Assembly (NCBI GenBank): GCA_003254905.1
Contig: QANU01086992.1
Location: forward strand, 1-64,000
Direction: 5' to 3'
Source of the DNA: Nissolia schottii
Lineage: Eukaryota; Streptophyta; Magnoliopsida; Fabales; Fabaceae
DNA: 64,000 bases
Made by a program: the position numbers and the translations under genes. Under the pieces are notes generated by a model, which had not been told where the DNA came from, did not search any database, and saw nothing but the letters and a program-made list of their open reading frames with translations. Shown here piece after piece: positions 35,231 to 48,170 of the stretch (its first letter is position 1; each line of letters opens with the position of its first letter).

Positions 35231-38200
35231 NTGTTTCTGTGGAGGATGTGTCTCAAGTATGTTTTAGGAGTTCTAAACATGCCCCGCAGCATTGAATTTT
35301 TTGTAATAAACTTTTTGTCATCTGAGTATGTACAAACTTTATTGTTTCTTGATGGTATTTTAAAAGAGGGTAAAAGATTACCGAGGTGCGCTGTGTGCTG
35401 GTGCTTGCTGTGTTTGAGCAGGCACCCAATAATGAATATTAGATGCAAAATGTTAGCCTAAATGGCTGCCTCATCTGCAAGTTTGTGAGTTTATGGGAAA
35501 TTTTAAGAATGTATCTCATTTCTCACACAAGATAAAAATGTCAAAGGATTAGAATATGGTTTGTTTTAGGGGTCATAAAGATCAGAGGACTATTGCTTTG
35601 GCCTAATTTTATTATGTTTAGAGTCTTTTGACTATTCATATTGATATAGAGAAGACATGTTTTCTATGCATTATGGATTTTTTTTTCTTTTGTAAAATGG
35701 TTCATTTTGTATTACAAAATGATTTCGCCACCTTTCCATGTAAGCATTATTCCACTTTTTAGTGCCAGATAATCTCAATGAATGTAATACTCATCAGTGA
35801 ATGACGTTGTTGGGTGTGCTTGCAGAAACAAATGATCCACAAAGTTCAAGAGTAATAATTTTCTCCAATTATAGAGAAAGTGTCAGGTAAAATAAAGTTG
35901 GGTAATCTCATTATCTTATTCTGTGTAATTACTAGGATATCTGTCCAAACTTGAAAATTTTCTTGTCATAATACATCACATTCAGGGACATAATGGATGC
36001 ACTTGGACACACAGGGGAACCAGTCAGAGCCACCCAGTTTATCGGTCAAAGTTCAGGTATTTGCAGAGATACTTCTGTTTTATAATTGTTTGTCTATGTG
36101 AAGAATTTGATTTTTTTTTTTTTTTTTCTTTTGACAGAAGAAACTCAGTTATTGTCTAGAACAAATCTTATTCAGTGGTTAATGATAGATGGAGTTGATA
36201 TTTAAAAAAACGAGAATTACATATTGTTTCCTAATCCAAAATATATTGATTAATATCATTAACACGGAGGAGGTACTGGTCCTGTATACCGTGTAGTATG
36301 TAAGATGTAAAGATTTCTTGATACAAACCATCATCAAATTATAGATAAATTAGTCTGTGCTGTCATAATTTCTCGAGATACAACAAGCCGCTATAAATGG
36401 GAATAAAACTTTATTTTTTTGTGAACTGAAGAAACTTCCCATTTTATTTTTGAAATAGAAGAAAAGAAACACTACCACAGACAAAAAAAGGGACCACTTA
36501 AGCATGGTCCAGGTGGAAACATAAAACACAGAAAAGACAGAAAAAGCTCACCAAAATCCAGTAAGTGTTATCAGAGATAAGAGACAAGGTACATGTAGAG
36601 AGGAAGATATCCTTCTTAGCAAATTCGATAACATGGACCCCAAGAAAAACCAACAAAGGAAATCTCATCAGACAAACAGACTTCCTGCTAACATATAATC
36701 AAATATACAAGCATTTCTTCTATTTGGTGAGATTTCATATATAAGTCTTAATATATTATGGCCTCAAATAACTCTTGACATCTGCATTTTTTTCTTCTAT
36801 TTGTTTGTTCATATGAAATGCCTTATCCTCTGTCTTGTATCATTTTTGTGTTGTTGCTTTCTGTAACAACTAGTACTAAACTACCGGTAAGGACAACGGA
36901 CCAAATAATAATAATAATAGGGACTGATTTATTGAAAAGAAAATTAAACAAGAATAATGGCCAACATTCGAGAGGTTGGATCTTTCCTTGTGTAGTCTGT
37001 GATTTCCCAAGTCTTTCTTGCTTCTATCCTCCCCTACCCTATGCTATTTATAGCCTTCTAATCTCTCATCTTTTCTTCCAAATCTATTCCTATCTTATTA
37101 TATCTAGTCTTATTTAATTTTAATTCTAATCTTTAACTAATTTTTATCCTTGTTTTGTCTAATCCTAATTTTATCTTTTTATCTTTTTGTTGTAACTGAA
37201 AGGTAATGGTGGAATCTTCCATGTTCTCTTCCTTTCTTCAGTAATTTCTTTTCCTAATTCTTGGTTGTTAGGGTATGCAACACTTTCATTAATATCAATT
37301 GCTTCATTCATGAAAGAAAATTTTCATTTTAATGATTTACAGGAAAAGCAATGAAAGGCCAGTCCCAAAAAGTTCAACAGGCTGTGCTGAAGGTATGCAT
37401 TCCATTTGGTATAATATTCATACTCCTGGTCCTTTCGTTTACTTACACTATTCACCAACAGAAATTTCGGTCCGGTGCCTACAATGTCATTGTTGCTACA
37501 TCAATTGGTGAAGAAGGTCTTGATATCATGGAAGTTGATCTTGTCCTATCTTTTGATGCCAATGTTTCACCCCTAAGAATGATTCAGCGAATGGGGAGAA
37601 CTGGAAGAAAGCATGATGGGCGAGTGGATATCCTTTGGTTGCCAATTTCATCATGTATATTGGCAATTCTTACTATGAGAAAGCAATGAACAATGCTGGG
37701 CGTTCTCTACCACTAGCTGTGGATAATTACGTCTTGGAAGTATCATTTTGGGTTCTTAAAACAGAAGTTTTAAGTTTTTGTTTAAATGATTCCTTAACAA
37801 CTGTTACTAATTTTAGCTTGTGAAGGGACAGAGTTAAAGGGCTACTTGCGAAAACAGGCAAAGAGCAAGACTATAAGTAAACACATGCGAAATGGGGGAG
37901 TAAATAGCTTCAACTTTCATCCTAGTCCAAGGATGGTTGGAAACTATCACATAACTTATTTTCTTTCTTGTTTTATAATTTCTTTTCTATTCCTGTTTAT
38001 TATGCTTATGCTCAAAATCCTGCTAAATACTTTTGTAGATTCCACATGTGTTTAAACCGGAAGTTCAGTATGTTGAGATGTCAATTGAAAAATTTATTCC
38101 TCGCGAGAAAAATGTGAATGATGACCCTCTTCAGATTTCTCCATCCAAGGACAAACTCAATGATGCTGAAATTGATTTACTTGAAACATATTTTCACTCC

Positions 38201-41200
38201 ACTGGGGAACATGCATGTAGTTTGTCTCTTATTGCCTTTCCTCATTTTCAGACCTTCCCTTCTAGAGTGCATAAAGTGCATCATTCCCATCGAACAATGG
38301 TGCTTATAGACACAATGCAGTGTTTGCACGGATTAGTATCGTTTTTGGGAAATTGCAAAACATCTTCTCCTCAGGTTTTACATCCTTTTCTAGATTACTA
38401 ATATATTGTATTATGATCACAGATTCAGTCTTACTATGATCTGTTTATTTTCTTTATTTTTTATTTGGTAAAATGATATATCTATTGTTCAATTCAGGAA
38501 GGTCCCTGGGACCGAAATAGCAAACCATTTGCCATTGCTGAGCTTGATGAAGCTAGACATGGTATTATCATCTTTCGTTTTTGTGCCTTAAATTTAATTG
38601 GCAGACAATAAATAGTAGAGACTCTATGAATGAAGACACCAAGTAAAAGACGTGATAAAATATTCCATGTGGTTCTGGAATGGGGGTTATGTTTGTTTCA
38701 TTATCTTTTTTTTTTTTTTTTTTCAATTTTAAAATACCACATGTTTCATCAATGTTACTTTACATGAGATACGTGGAGCAGCAGTTCTGTCCTCCCCCCT
38801 CTTTCTTTGATAGACATTCTGTAATTACATGTGAAAATATAAGAACTTGGAGTGAATTCAATATATTTTTCTCTTCTTAGTGATCGTAATTTTCATTTGA
38901 TATGCCATGAAATTGTCAACATGATGAAAAAGTGGTATTTCAATATTATAGTTTTTACTTTTCAAAGTAATTATCTCTTGGTGGTCTTTGAATTTGTAAT
39001 AAATGTCTTCTCTGTGAGAGTAATATTATTTGTATTACTACTTTCAAGGGATACATTGATGTGTTTCTTAAACGTTGGTTTAGAGTGAGTAACTTTTCTT
39101 TTAACCAATGTTTAAGGAACAACTCTGGATGTCCCCCCAAAAGATGGTCACAAAAGTGGTACAAATAACATTTATCTACTTGAAAACATCTGAAATCTTT
39201 TACTTAGCTAGCTAGTCGGAATTCCTTATTGTTTCTATCCTCTACTTCAGACAATGAATCTTGCTCTAGGCATTCAATGGGAAGGAATGTAGTCACTGTA
39301 AATTGTATGAAGGTTGATTCCTGTAATTTGGGGATTCAAACTAAAGACTTTGTTAATCTAACTCTACAAGATAGTACTTTTGGCGACTTTGGTAAGCAAC
39401 AAGAGAAAACATGCGACAGTGATGAGACAGTTCCTGAGACTCCAACTGCTAAGAGAAGTGTTGCAAGTAGAGGCGATAATGCAGGTGAATCAGCCAATCT
39501 TTTGGAGGCGAAGACTTCATTGTTTCTGGAAGATGTAAGCATTAGTGGCCTGAGAGATGAAGAACTTAGTCCTCGTTTGACTAGTTTCATTAGAAGTGGT
39601 GTTGTTCCAGAGTCTCCCATCGTTGAAAGAGGTGAGTTTCTTCAGTCATGATGTGGTTGTGCACAATATTTAAGAGTATACCTTTGTTGATCATGTGAAT
39701 GTGAATAAATAATGTGTGCTGAAATAAATTGAATTTTTCAGGGAAATCAAGAGACACATTTGTCATTCGAGACTGTATTTTGCCTGTTCATCTCTGGGAA
39801 GAACAGGATATTAACCCTCTAAGTTCTGGGAAAACTGAAAATGCCATTATCGATAGTGGCACTGGTAAGAATGTCTCTAGTTCTCCTGGTTATAATGGAG
39901 CTCAAACCCCTTTACTTGAGCTGAAGAACTGTGCAATTAGAAGAAGACGCGTCTTCCTTTCTCCAACTGAGGAAAGCCATTCAAATAAATCTGATCCAAG
40001 CTGCAGTGAAGAATCACAATTAGGTTCTGGTAAAGTGTCGGTAAGCATTCAACCTGTGTGCAAATTTAAAAGATTGCGGAAAGCTGAAGATAGTGAAAGC
40101 AAAGTGAATCAGAAAACCAGTAATCGTTTTGCTTCAGCAGCAAACCTTTTGAAATCATCCTCTACCTTCAATACCACACGACATAAGCATGGCCAAGGTG
40201 ATTTTAGTTTGGTTGGTGCATCTTTTGTTCTTCACACGTAGTGAGAAAAAGGCTGAGCTGGTTTTGTGGGTGCATCTTTTGTTCTTCTATTAATTGTCGT
40301 AGAGTAGATCAGATATTGTTTCTTTTTCTTTCCATCAATTCTATTAATTGCTGTTTCACATTTTTACTTTCTAGGTAAAAGGAAATCAACGCATGATGTG
40401 AGAGACTTCATTGAGGAGGAAGCTGAGTAAGCTAGTGCTAAAGATTCACCGGATTTTGCATTCTCATCCTTTATTTTAGCATTGATTGGCAAACAGCATT
40501 TACCATTGTAGTTAGCGTATTTTCCATCAGCGGTTCAAGATATATTATTGACTTATGAATCAAATACAAATAATCTGCATATCATGGACATTTTGTGTGA
40601 GCATTATAACCTCATGAGCTATTCAATATTGGCAGGGTATTTTCAGACGCTTCTGTATCAAGTGACGAAGATGACGAGGATGGCAATTCATTTGACAGTT
40701 TCATAGATGACAGGACAAACCCTACAGCGGCCACTCAGCCTGAAGTTAGAATGGACATGATGTCAATTTACAGGTATTTTATATTCGTCCAATTTTTCCG
40801 CACTCATCTATAGCCACCCCCCCCCCCCCCGGGGGTCCCCTTTATCCCAAGAAAAGTAGGCTGAACAAATTACTAAGTACCAACTTCATCTTACGAAAAA
40901 AAAAGGTAGTTATAAAGTGGTACAAGAGGGTGCTCCAGTTTAAATTCTGAGAACTACTTTTCTGCATGCTAGGTTCATTATCAGTGTTTCGGTGCTTGTT
41001 TGCAGTGTTCGGATCTCTCAATCATGGTTATTAAACTCTTGATTTAACTCATAAACTCTTACGAGTTTACGATCTCACTATACAAAATGAGTTAACACTC
41101 ATGTAAACTCTTTTGGTAAACTCATACGAGTTTAAATAAACTCTTGATTTTACTATCAAGTTTATGAGTTAAAATCTACTTACGAGTTTATGAGTTTACC

Positions 41201-42176
41201 GCAAGATATATAAATTTGGTAACTTTTGTATATGCTTAGTTAACTTTATGTGTATTAAACAATATATATTGAGTTTATTAAGTCAAATTTATATATTTAT
41301 CGTAATTGAGCTATATTTTTATCAAATTACAAAGTAATACATGTAAAGAATAAAGTATGACATAATTAAGTGTCATGCATTAAGTTATATTTTATGATAT
41401 TCTTTTTATTTATTTTATTTTAAAGTTAACATTATTCCATGTCAATTATGAATACAAAATTTAATTATATTTAATTCCTAATTATATTACTTATAACATA
41501 TTTTTTACGCATATAAACTCTTATAAGTTTACTAAATTTTCACGAATTTATTTAAACTCTCGAATCTGACTTTCATCAACAAAATTTCCTTATTAACATC
41601 ATGTTGAAGCTGCATAATGATCCATAGAATCAACACTGATGCAGGCGTTCTTTGCTGAGTCAAACACCTATTGCCGTTTTCAGTCCCGACAGTGCGACTT
41701 TGACAGCGAGTATTAGTGAAAGCGGGGGTGCTTCAGGCAAGACAGTGAATCATATTCAGACAGAGCCAACCAGTCAATCAGCTAATAGGACTACGGAATC
41801 TGTTCATATCAACCGCATAACCCTAGAAGCAGTGCCTTTAACTTGCTCTCCTACGGGGTCAGGAACTAGGACAGGAATTAGAAGGGGTAAAAGAAGATTG
41901 ACATTTTATCATTCCGGACACTTTCCAAATAAGAACCTTGAACAAGAATTCGCACTTCAATCAAATAAAGCATCAGTGGATGCCGATGCGACTGTGGATG
42001 TTCTATGTGATGATCAATTTTATAACGACCTTGATCTTGACGAGTTGGAGGCACAAGCAACCTCACTTCTTAAAAAGAAATTAGATTTGTCAACTCAGAA
42101 GCAAGATACAGCCCCTCAATCTCACTCTCCGAAGCCCAATAGTTTTAGGTATCCATCATTTGACCTTGGCATATGA
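29839..42176 (+). CDS. FANCM: FANCM-type DEAH helicase/translocase, 23 exons
   Basis: Inferred exons: 29839-29889, 29983-30250, 30394-30537, 30716-30798, 30880-30994, 31116-31207, 31289-31343, 31431-31552, 31635-31748, 32749-32942, 34031-34161, 35826-35886, 35986-36056, 37343-37392, 37462-37627, 37808-37935, 38039-38374, 38498-38561, 39251-39631, 39742-40197, 40375-40426, 40636-40773, 41645-42176. They total 3,804 nt in one frame (1,267 aa). Helicase motifs: LPTGLGKT (~131-138), IDEAH (~233-237), LTATPG (~264-269), and GEEGLDI with QRMGRTGR (~559-566). The [12 protein letters not shown] stretch starts the predicted MHF-binding region. The C-terminal half is Ser/acidic and poorly conserved. 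No ERCC4 nuclease domain is visible, as in plant FANCM. FANCM remodels stalled forks and recombination intermediates, and in Arabidopsis it limits meiotic crossovers. The start is the first ATG of a conserved FDWEAA-containing N-terminus. A small exon could be missed in the 38562-39250 intron. Confidence 0.93.
29928..29956. repeat. (TC)n microsatellite in FANCM intron 1
   Basis: A run of about 12 CT dinucleotides lies in the short first intron, between the donor at 29890 and the acceptor at 29982. Confidence 0.9.
32040..32225. repeat. Hairpin-forming MITE-like sequence in FANCM intron 9
   Basis: TTTGACATCAATTTAGT and its near inverse ACTAAATTGATGTCAAA flank an AT-rich core, with another ATTGATGTCAAAAT copy further right. 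No TSD was confirmed. Confidence 0.4.
35202..35231. other. Poly-T tract ending in an ambiguous base
   Basis: About 29 T residues followed by the only N of the window (35231), in FANCM intron 11. This is likely an unresolved homopolymer. Confidence 0.9.
37628..37807 (+). other. U12-type AT-AC intron of FANCM
   Basis: This 180-bp intron begins ATATCCTTT, the U12 5' splice-site consensus. It contains TTCCTTAAC at 37790-37798, the perfect U12 branch-point consensus, and ends in AC nine bases later. Splicing here joins GTG-G to TA-ATT and continues the frame into [12 protein letters not shown], a conserved FANCM segment. The competing GT site at 37624 with the downstream AG introduces an early stop. 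Confidence 0.85.
40815..40840. repeat. Poly-C/poly-G junction in FANCM intron 22
   Basis: A run of about 14 C followed directly by five G. It could fold back or be an assembly-prone site. Confidence 0.7.
41020..41580. repeat. MITE-like insertion in FANCM intron 22
   Basis: Many direct and inverted copies of AAACTC(A/T)TACGAGTTTA occur at 41030-41210 and again near 41515-41565, flanking an AT-rich centre. This suggests a non-autonomous DNA transposon. Ends and TSD are not established. Confidence 0.4.
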
Positions 42177-42627
42177 AAAAGCAAAGCACGCCATAAGCAC
42201 TGGATGCTGGTTGATACTTACCATGTTGGAATTTGGATAATGTAATATAAGTTATGGACAATTTTTAGAGTCCAATGATACAGTACGAATGACATATATT
42301 TATGCAAGATGCGTTCGCGTATAGCTAGTGTTTTCTCGAAGAACAAATTACAGGCCTTGGATGATGAATGGAGAATGGTTTCTAGAAAGGGAAAGAAAAC
42401 AGAATTTATCTGGACAAAACACCTAATCTAAACATTTAGTTCTTATTTTTTAAATTGACTAATTTTATCCCTCTTAAATTTTTGTTAGTTTTTGTTATTT
42501 TTTAAATTCATCAATTTAAGTATAAATTTGTCAACTTTGCCATATAAATAATCAAATACTTCATTTTCCTTTTTTGCAAACATATATCTCATTAGTATAT
42601 GTTCTTTTTTTTTTTTTTTTTCCTGTC
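42177..42627. other. FANCM 3' flank
   Basis: Likely 3' UTR followed by AT-rich intergenic DNA ending in a poly-T tract at 42605-42622, immediately before the tandem duplication. No clear poly(A) signal was chosen. Confidence 0.4.
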
Positions 42628-43114
42628 ATGGATGCACACATTTTGTGAAAGTGAAAAAATGACTTTTTCCTTAAAGGAGATGTACTATTGTGTATATCAT
42701 CGTCGATTTTGATATTGAAAAAGTGGCATGAACCTTTAATTTGTTACGATCTTCTCCTATACTTTAAGTTAGTTGTTTCAGTTTATGAGATAAATGGAAT
42801 GACTAATTTATTTAATTTTTGTAATTTGTAAAGACTAAATTGACCAAAAATAATAGTAAATGGAATGGAATTGATTAATTTAAAAAATGATAAAGACTAA
42901 ATTGGCCGATATAAAGATAATAGAGACTTAATTGGTTGAAAATTTTTATGAAAGATAAAATTGTTTGAGTTACAAAATAACAGAGATTAAATGGAAGGTT
43001 TTGATATTTATCTAACTAAAGTTGCATATATCAATTTGCGCCATTCATTTTTTTACAAATGAAAGGTTGAGATGTACTCCCTTTGTTTAATATTATATAC
43101 CACTTTTATCATAA

Positions 43115-43152
<38 letters not shown>

Positions 43153-45481
43153 GAATCAATTAATTTGCACATACTTAAGTGTTTAGACTAAATTATTTTT
43201 ACAGTGATGGAAGAAAGTTTTAGGTAATGAAAAACTGTAATACAATAGTATAGTTTTATCTAAGTTCCACCCTAGTACTTTGGATGAATGATGCACCCTA
43301 CTACAAAAAGTTGGTCTATGGTACTTTGCAAAAATATGGTCATCTTTACCCTTTCTCTTACTACATCTGTACCCCTCTCATCTCTCTTTCATCTCCATTT
43401 CTACTCCACCACTCCTCTACTCATTGTCGGTGACTGCCGCCACCACCCTCACTGCTGTCACTTTTGCCACCACCCCCTCACTCTTTTCCTCCCTCAAACT
43501 CCCCTAACTTCTTTTTCCTCCAATCCTAAAAATGGCAATACATGAGATTCAAAATCCCTTAATCTCATGATAACTCAAAGACAAAAAAAAATCAATTAAT
43601 GAGGTTTAGCAATCAAATTTAAAAATAAAATCACAACAAAAAATAAAAAATAACCAACCTGGTGATGTTCATGAGGTTCACAATTTCAAGGTGGATGATA
43701 ACATGGTTGATGTGCAGTAGAGCTGTAGAGGTACGATCAATTGTGACCTGTGGCAATGTGTACGTCAGTGGTTGCAGTTATTGTTAGCCACTTCACCATA
43801 AACAAGGATCTGAGATTTGAGATTGTAAATGTTCTTAGTCATTGCTCTATGTGTTAGAGATTAACGATTTGCATCATGTCGGACAATTAAGGATTATAGG
43901 GATTACAAAATACCTGTATCCATGATTGATGACCACGAAACCTTTGCAGCGATTGAGCGCGAACGAGAGCGGTGATCCATGGCCTTCCTCAACCGAACCT
44001 GCTTAATTCCTCAATGGGACCTTCTATTTCTCTTCAGATAGGGAGAAGTGAAACAACTTCTGATTTGGTGTATTGGGGACCATAACCGTTACTGCATATT
44101 TAAGCTCACCAGAGATCCCATTATCCCCTGATGGGTCAACACTGACATCTACTCATTTGGGCCCACATTCGTTTTTCTTTAGGTCTAACAGGCTTTTAAC
44201 CAAATAATTAGATCACCAAATTAAGCCATTTATGATAAATAGCTAATATAATCGTTAACGAATATGAGCGCACAAATATTAGAAATATAAATTTCCAACA
44301 CTATGTCCTACAAGTTCTGAAGGGGGACTTGACGAAGGCATTCCCTTGGAGTCGTCGACAAGGAAGACCATGTGATGGTTGATGGCGAGGGCGAGGTAGA
44401 AGGAGAGTAGGGCTCAGGGGTGTAAGGAACGTGGCCTTGACAAGGTTACAAAACAACTGCTTGTTGGAGGAGGGTCTTGCATGACCAACCTTGTGTGGAA
44501 GTGGAAAGAGATGGAGGAAAGGGAAAAAGAAGGAGGAGGTGAAGGGGGAAAGGCTGAGGAGGAAGGGGACAGAGGATTGGGGACCACCATTGTAGATGGT
44601 GGTGCTGGCAACATGCCTGTCTTCCTCCTCCATCATGGTGGAGCAGATGGTGGCACAAATCTTCATAATTGTGTTGGATGAGAGGAGTACGAGTGTGGTA
44701 GAATAGGAAGTGAATTTAGCTACATTTAAAAAAAAATATTTAACCGCATTTTTAAAATGTTGTTAAATATAAATTGACCACCATATCTTCTGTTATACTT
44801 GTTTGGGGCAAGCTAGTGACCTCCACTAAATAAATGGTTCATGAGCTGAAAGCTCATGAGCTTCACTTAACAAAAGAGGAGGCGGTGGCAAGTGCATGAA
44901 CGGATCCCAAGAATTCCACCACGAAGAAGCCACCGATAGATCTTGATGAGATTTAATGGCGGTGGGATCTGAGCAAGAGAGAAAGGTAGGGTTCATGAAA
45001 ATAGACAAGTGAAGAGGAAATTTGTTCAAAGACTAACTTTGCAAATAGACGAGATTAAAGGGGTATCAATAAAATATTTTATTTATGAAGTTAAGTTGGT
45101 GCGGTGGCTATTCTATAAATTTTACTGAATGTGCTCAAAGTAACCTTAGCACATTGATTCCTTGCCCTACTTTTCAAGGTAACAATTTCTTTGCTTTTCA
45201 TTGTCCACATAAAACTGGCCCTAAGATTGCCCTAAAATACAATTAGCTTCTCCGCACCCAAATCACGGTCACTGTCTCTTCACTTTGAATCTTATCGATA
45301 AGCCGCAGCTCCGTACCACCTCACTACCTCTGCCGCTGTCGATGACGCCACTTCAATTTGTATCACCGGCATCGCAGATGTCCTGCTGCTGTCCGCCGCT
45401 CCGCCTCTCTTCGGCCGGTCTGCCTCTGCCTGCCACAGCTCGTTGGTTGTCAGCGGTTGATGGTCCTCCTCGATGGTTGTC
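42628..45481. repeat. Tandem duplication, unit 1 (2.85 kb)
   Basis: It aligns with 45482-48170 at high identity. Unit 1 retains about 70 bp near 43488-43555 and about 120 bp near 45090-45220 that unit 2 lacks. It contains an (AT)n tract near 43120-43148, a CT-rich stretch around 43380-43500 and a GGA-rich stretch at 44510-44575. Long frames there are low-complexity and unconvincing as genes. It ends inside a copy of the uL18 gene's first exon. Confidence 0.93.
45342..45481 (+). pseudogene. Truncated exon 1 of the uL18 gene
   Basis: The first 140 coding bases of the gene at 48031 are duplicated here (MTPLQFVSPASQ start). The frame then runs into the start of unit 2 and terminates. No downstream exon follows, so it cannot make the ribosomal protein. 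Confidence 0.85.
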
Positions 45482-45980
45482 ATGGATGCACACATTTTGT
45501 GAAAGTGAAAAAATGACTTTTTCCTTAAAGGAGATGCACTATTGTCTATATCATCGTCGATTTTGATATTGAAAAAGTGGCATGAACCTTTAATTTGTTA
45601 CGATCTTCTCCTATACTTTAAGTTAGTTGTTTCAGTTTACGAGATAGATGGAATGGCTAATTTATTTAATTTTTGTAATTTGTGAAGACTAAATTGACCA
45701 AAAAAAAAAATAAATGTAATGGAATTGATTAATTTAAAAAATGATAAAGACTAAATTGGCCGATATAAAGATAATAGAGACTTAATTGGTTGAAAAATTT
45801 TATGAAAGATAAAATTGTTTGAGTTACAAAATAACAGAGATTAAATGAAAGGTTTTGATATTTATCTAACTAAAGTTGTTAGGCAGGTGCATATATCAAT
45901 TTGCGCCATTCATCTTTTTACAAATGAAAGGTTGAGATGTACTCCCTTTGTTTAATATTATATACCACTTTTAACATAAG

Positions 45981-46023
<43 letters not shown>

Positions 46024-48170
46024 GAATCAATTAATTTGCACATACTTAAGTGTTTAGACTAAATTATTTTTACAGTGATGGAAGAAAGTTTTAGGTAATG
46101 AAAAATTGTAATACAATAGTACAGTTTTATCTAAGTTACACCCTAGTACTTTGGATGAATGATACACCCTACTACAAAAAGTTGGTCTATGGTACTTTGC
46201 AAAAATATGATCATCTTTACCCTTTCTCTTACCACATCTGTACTCCTCTCATCTCTCTTTCATCTCCATCTCTACTCCACCACTCCTCTACTCGTTGTCG
46301 GTGACTGCCGCCACCACCCTCACCGCTGTCACTTTTGCCACCACCCCCTCACTCTTTGACCTTAATCTCATGATAACTCAAAGACAAAAAAAAAATCAAT
46401 TAATGAGGTTTAGCAATCAAATTTAAAAATAAAATCACAACAAAAAATAAAAAATAACCAACCTGGTGATGTTCATGAGGTGCACAATTTCAAGGTGGAT
46501 GATAACATGGTTGATGTGCAGTAGAGCTGTAAAGGTATGATCAATTGTGACCTGTGGCAATGTGTACGTCAGTGGTTGCAGTTATTGTTGAGCCACTTCA
46601 CCATAAACAAGGATATGAGATTTGAGATTGTAAATGGCCTTAGTCACTGCTCTATGTGTTAGAGATTAACGATTTGCATCATGTCGGACAATTAAGGATT
46701 ATAGGGATTACAAAATACCTGTATCCATGATTGATGACCACGAAACCTTTGCAGCGATTGAGCGCGAACGAGAGCGGTGATCCATGGCCTTCCTCAACCG
46801 AACCTGCTTAATTCCTCAATGGGACCTTCTATTTCTCTTCAGATAGGGAGAAGTGAAACGACTTCTGATTTGGTGTATTGGGGACCATAACCGTTACTGC
46901 GTATTTAAGCTCACCAGAGATCCCATTCAACACTGACATCTACCCATTTGGGCCCACATTCATTTTTCTTTAGGTCTAACAGGCTTTTAACCAAATAATT
47001 AGATCACCAAATTAAGCCATTTATGATAAATAGCTAATATAATCGTTAACGAATATGAGCGCACAAATATTAGAAATATAAATTTCCAACACTATGTCCT
47101 ACGAGTTCTGAAGGGGACTTGACGAAGGCATTCCCTTGGCGTCGTCGACAAGGAAGACCATGTGGTGGTTGGTGGCGAGGGCGAGGTAGAAGGAGGGTAG
47201 GGCTCAGGGGTGTAGGGAACTTGCCTTGGCAAGGTTCCAAAACAACTGCTTGTTGGAGGAGGGTCTTGCATGACCAACCTTGTGTGGAGGTGGAAAGAGA
47301 TGGAGGAAAGGGAAAAAGAAGGAGGAGGTGAAGGGGGAAAGGCTGAGGAGGAAGGGGACAGAGGATTGGGGACCACCACTATAGATGGTGGTGCTGGCAA
47401 CATGCCTGTCTTCCTCCTCCGTCATGGTGGAGCAGATGGTGGCACAAATCTTCATAATTGTGTTAGATGAGAGGAGTACGAGTGTGGTAGAATAGGAAAT
47501 GAATTTAGCTACATTTAAAAAAAAAATATTTAACCGCATTTTTAAAGTGTTGTTAAATGTAAATTGACCACCATATCTTTTGTTATACTTGTTTGGAGCA
47601 AGCTAGTGACCTCCACTAAATAAATGATTCATGAGCTGAAAGCTCATGAGCTTCGCTTAACAAAAGAGGAGGCGGTGGCAAGTGCATGAACGGATCCCAA
47701 GAATTCCACCACGAAGAAGCCACCGATAGATCTTGATGAGATTTAATGGCGGTGGGATCTGAGCGAGAGAGAAAGGTAGGGTTCATGAAAATAGACAAGT
47801 GAAGAGGAAATTTGTTCAAAGACTGACTTTGCAAATAGAAGAGATTAAGGGGTATCAATAAAATATTTTATTTATGAATTTATTTATGAATTTATCAATA
47901 AAATGTTTTGGCCCTAAGATTGCCCCAAAACACAAGTAGCTTCTCCGCACCCAAATCACACTGTCTCTTCACTTTGAATCTTATCGATAAGCCGCAGCTC
48001 CGTACCACCTCACTACCTCCGCCGCTGTCGATGACGCCACTTCAATTTGTATCACCGGCGTCGCAGATGTCCTGCTGCTGTCCGCCGCTCCGCCTCTCTT
48101 CGGCCGGTCTGCCTCTGCCTGCCACAGCTCGTTGGCTGTCAGCGGTTGATGGTCCTCCTCGATGGTTGTC
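45482..48170. repeat. Tandem duplication, unit 2 (2.69 kb)
   Basis: This is the second copy of 42628-45481. It contains a longer (AT)n tract (45986-46019) and two deletions relative to unit 1. It leads directly into the working uL18 exon 1. The four bases TGTC are shared at the outer left edge (42624-42627), the internal junction (45478-45481) and the right edge (48167-48170). Confidence 0.93.

Noticed and set aside
35149..35461. Poly-Phe / poly-Lys ORFs
   Set aside because: Translations of the T-run with N inside an intron.
37624..37816. GT-AG splicing for FANCM intron 15
   Set aside because: Using GT at 37624 and AG ending at 37815 leads to a stop within seven codons. The AT-AC pair keeps the conserved frame.
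43288..43310. CACTA transposon terminus (CTACTACAAAAAG)
   Set aside because: The word is short, no inverted partner or 3-bp TSD was found, and no transposase is present.
44301..44666. Pro/Ser/Phe-rich minus-strand ORFs, repeated at 47092-47539
   Set aside because: Low-complexity shadows of a GGA-rich stretch in the tandem duplication. No domain, and the frames differ between copies.
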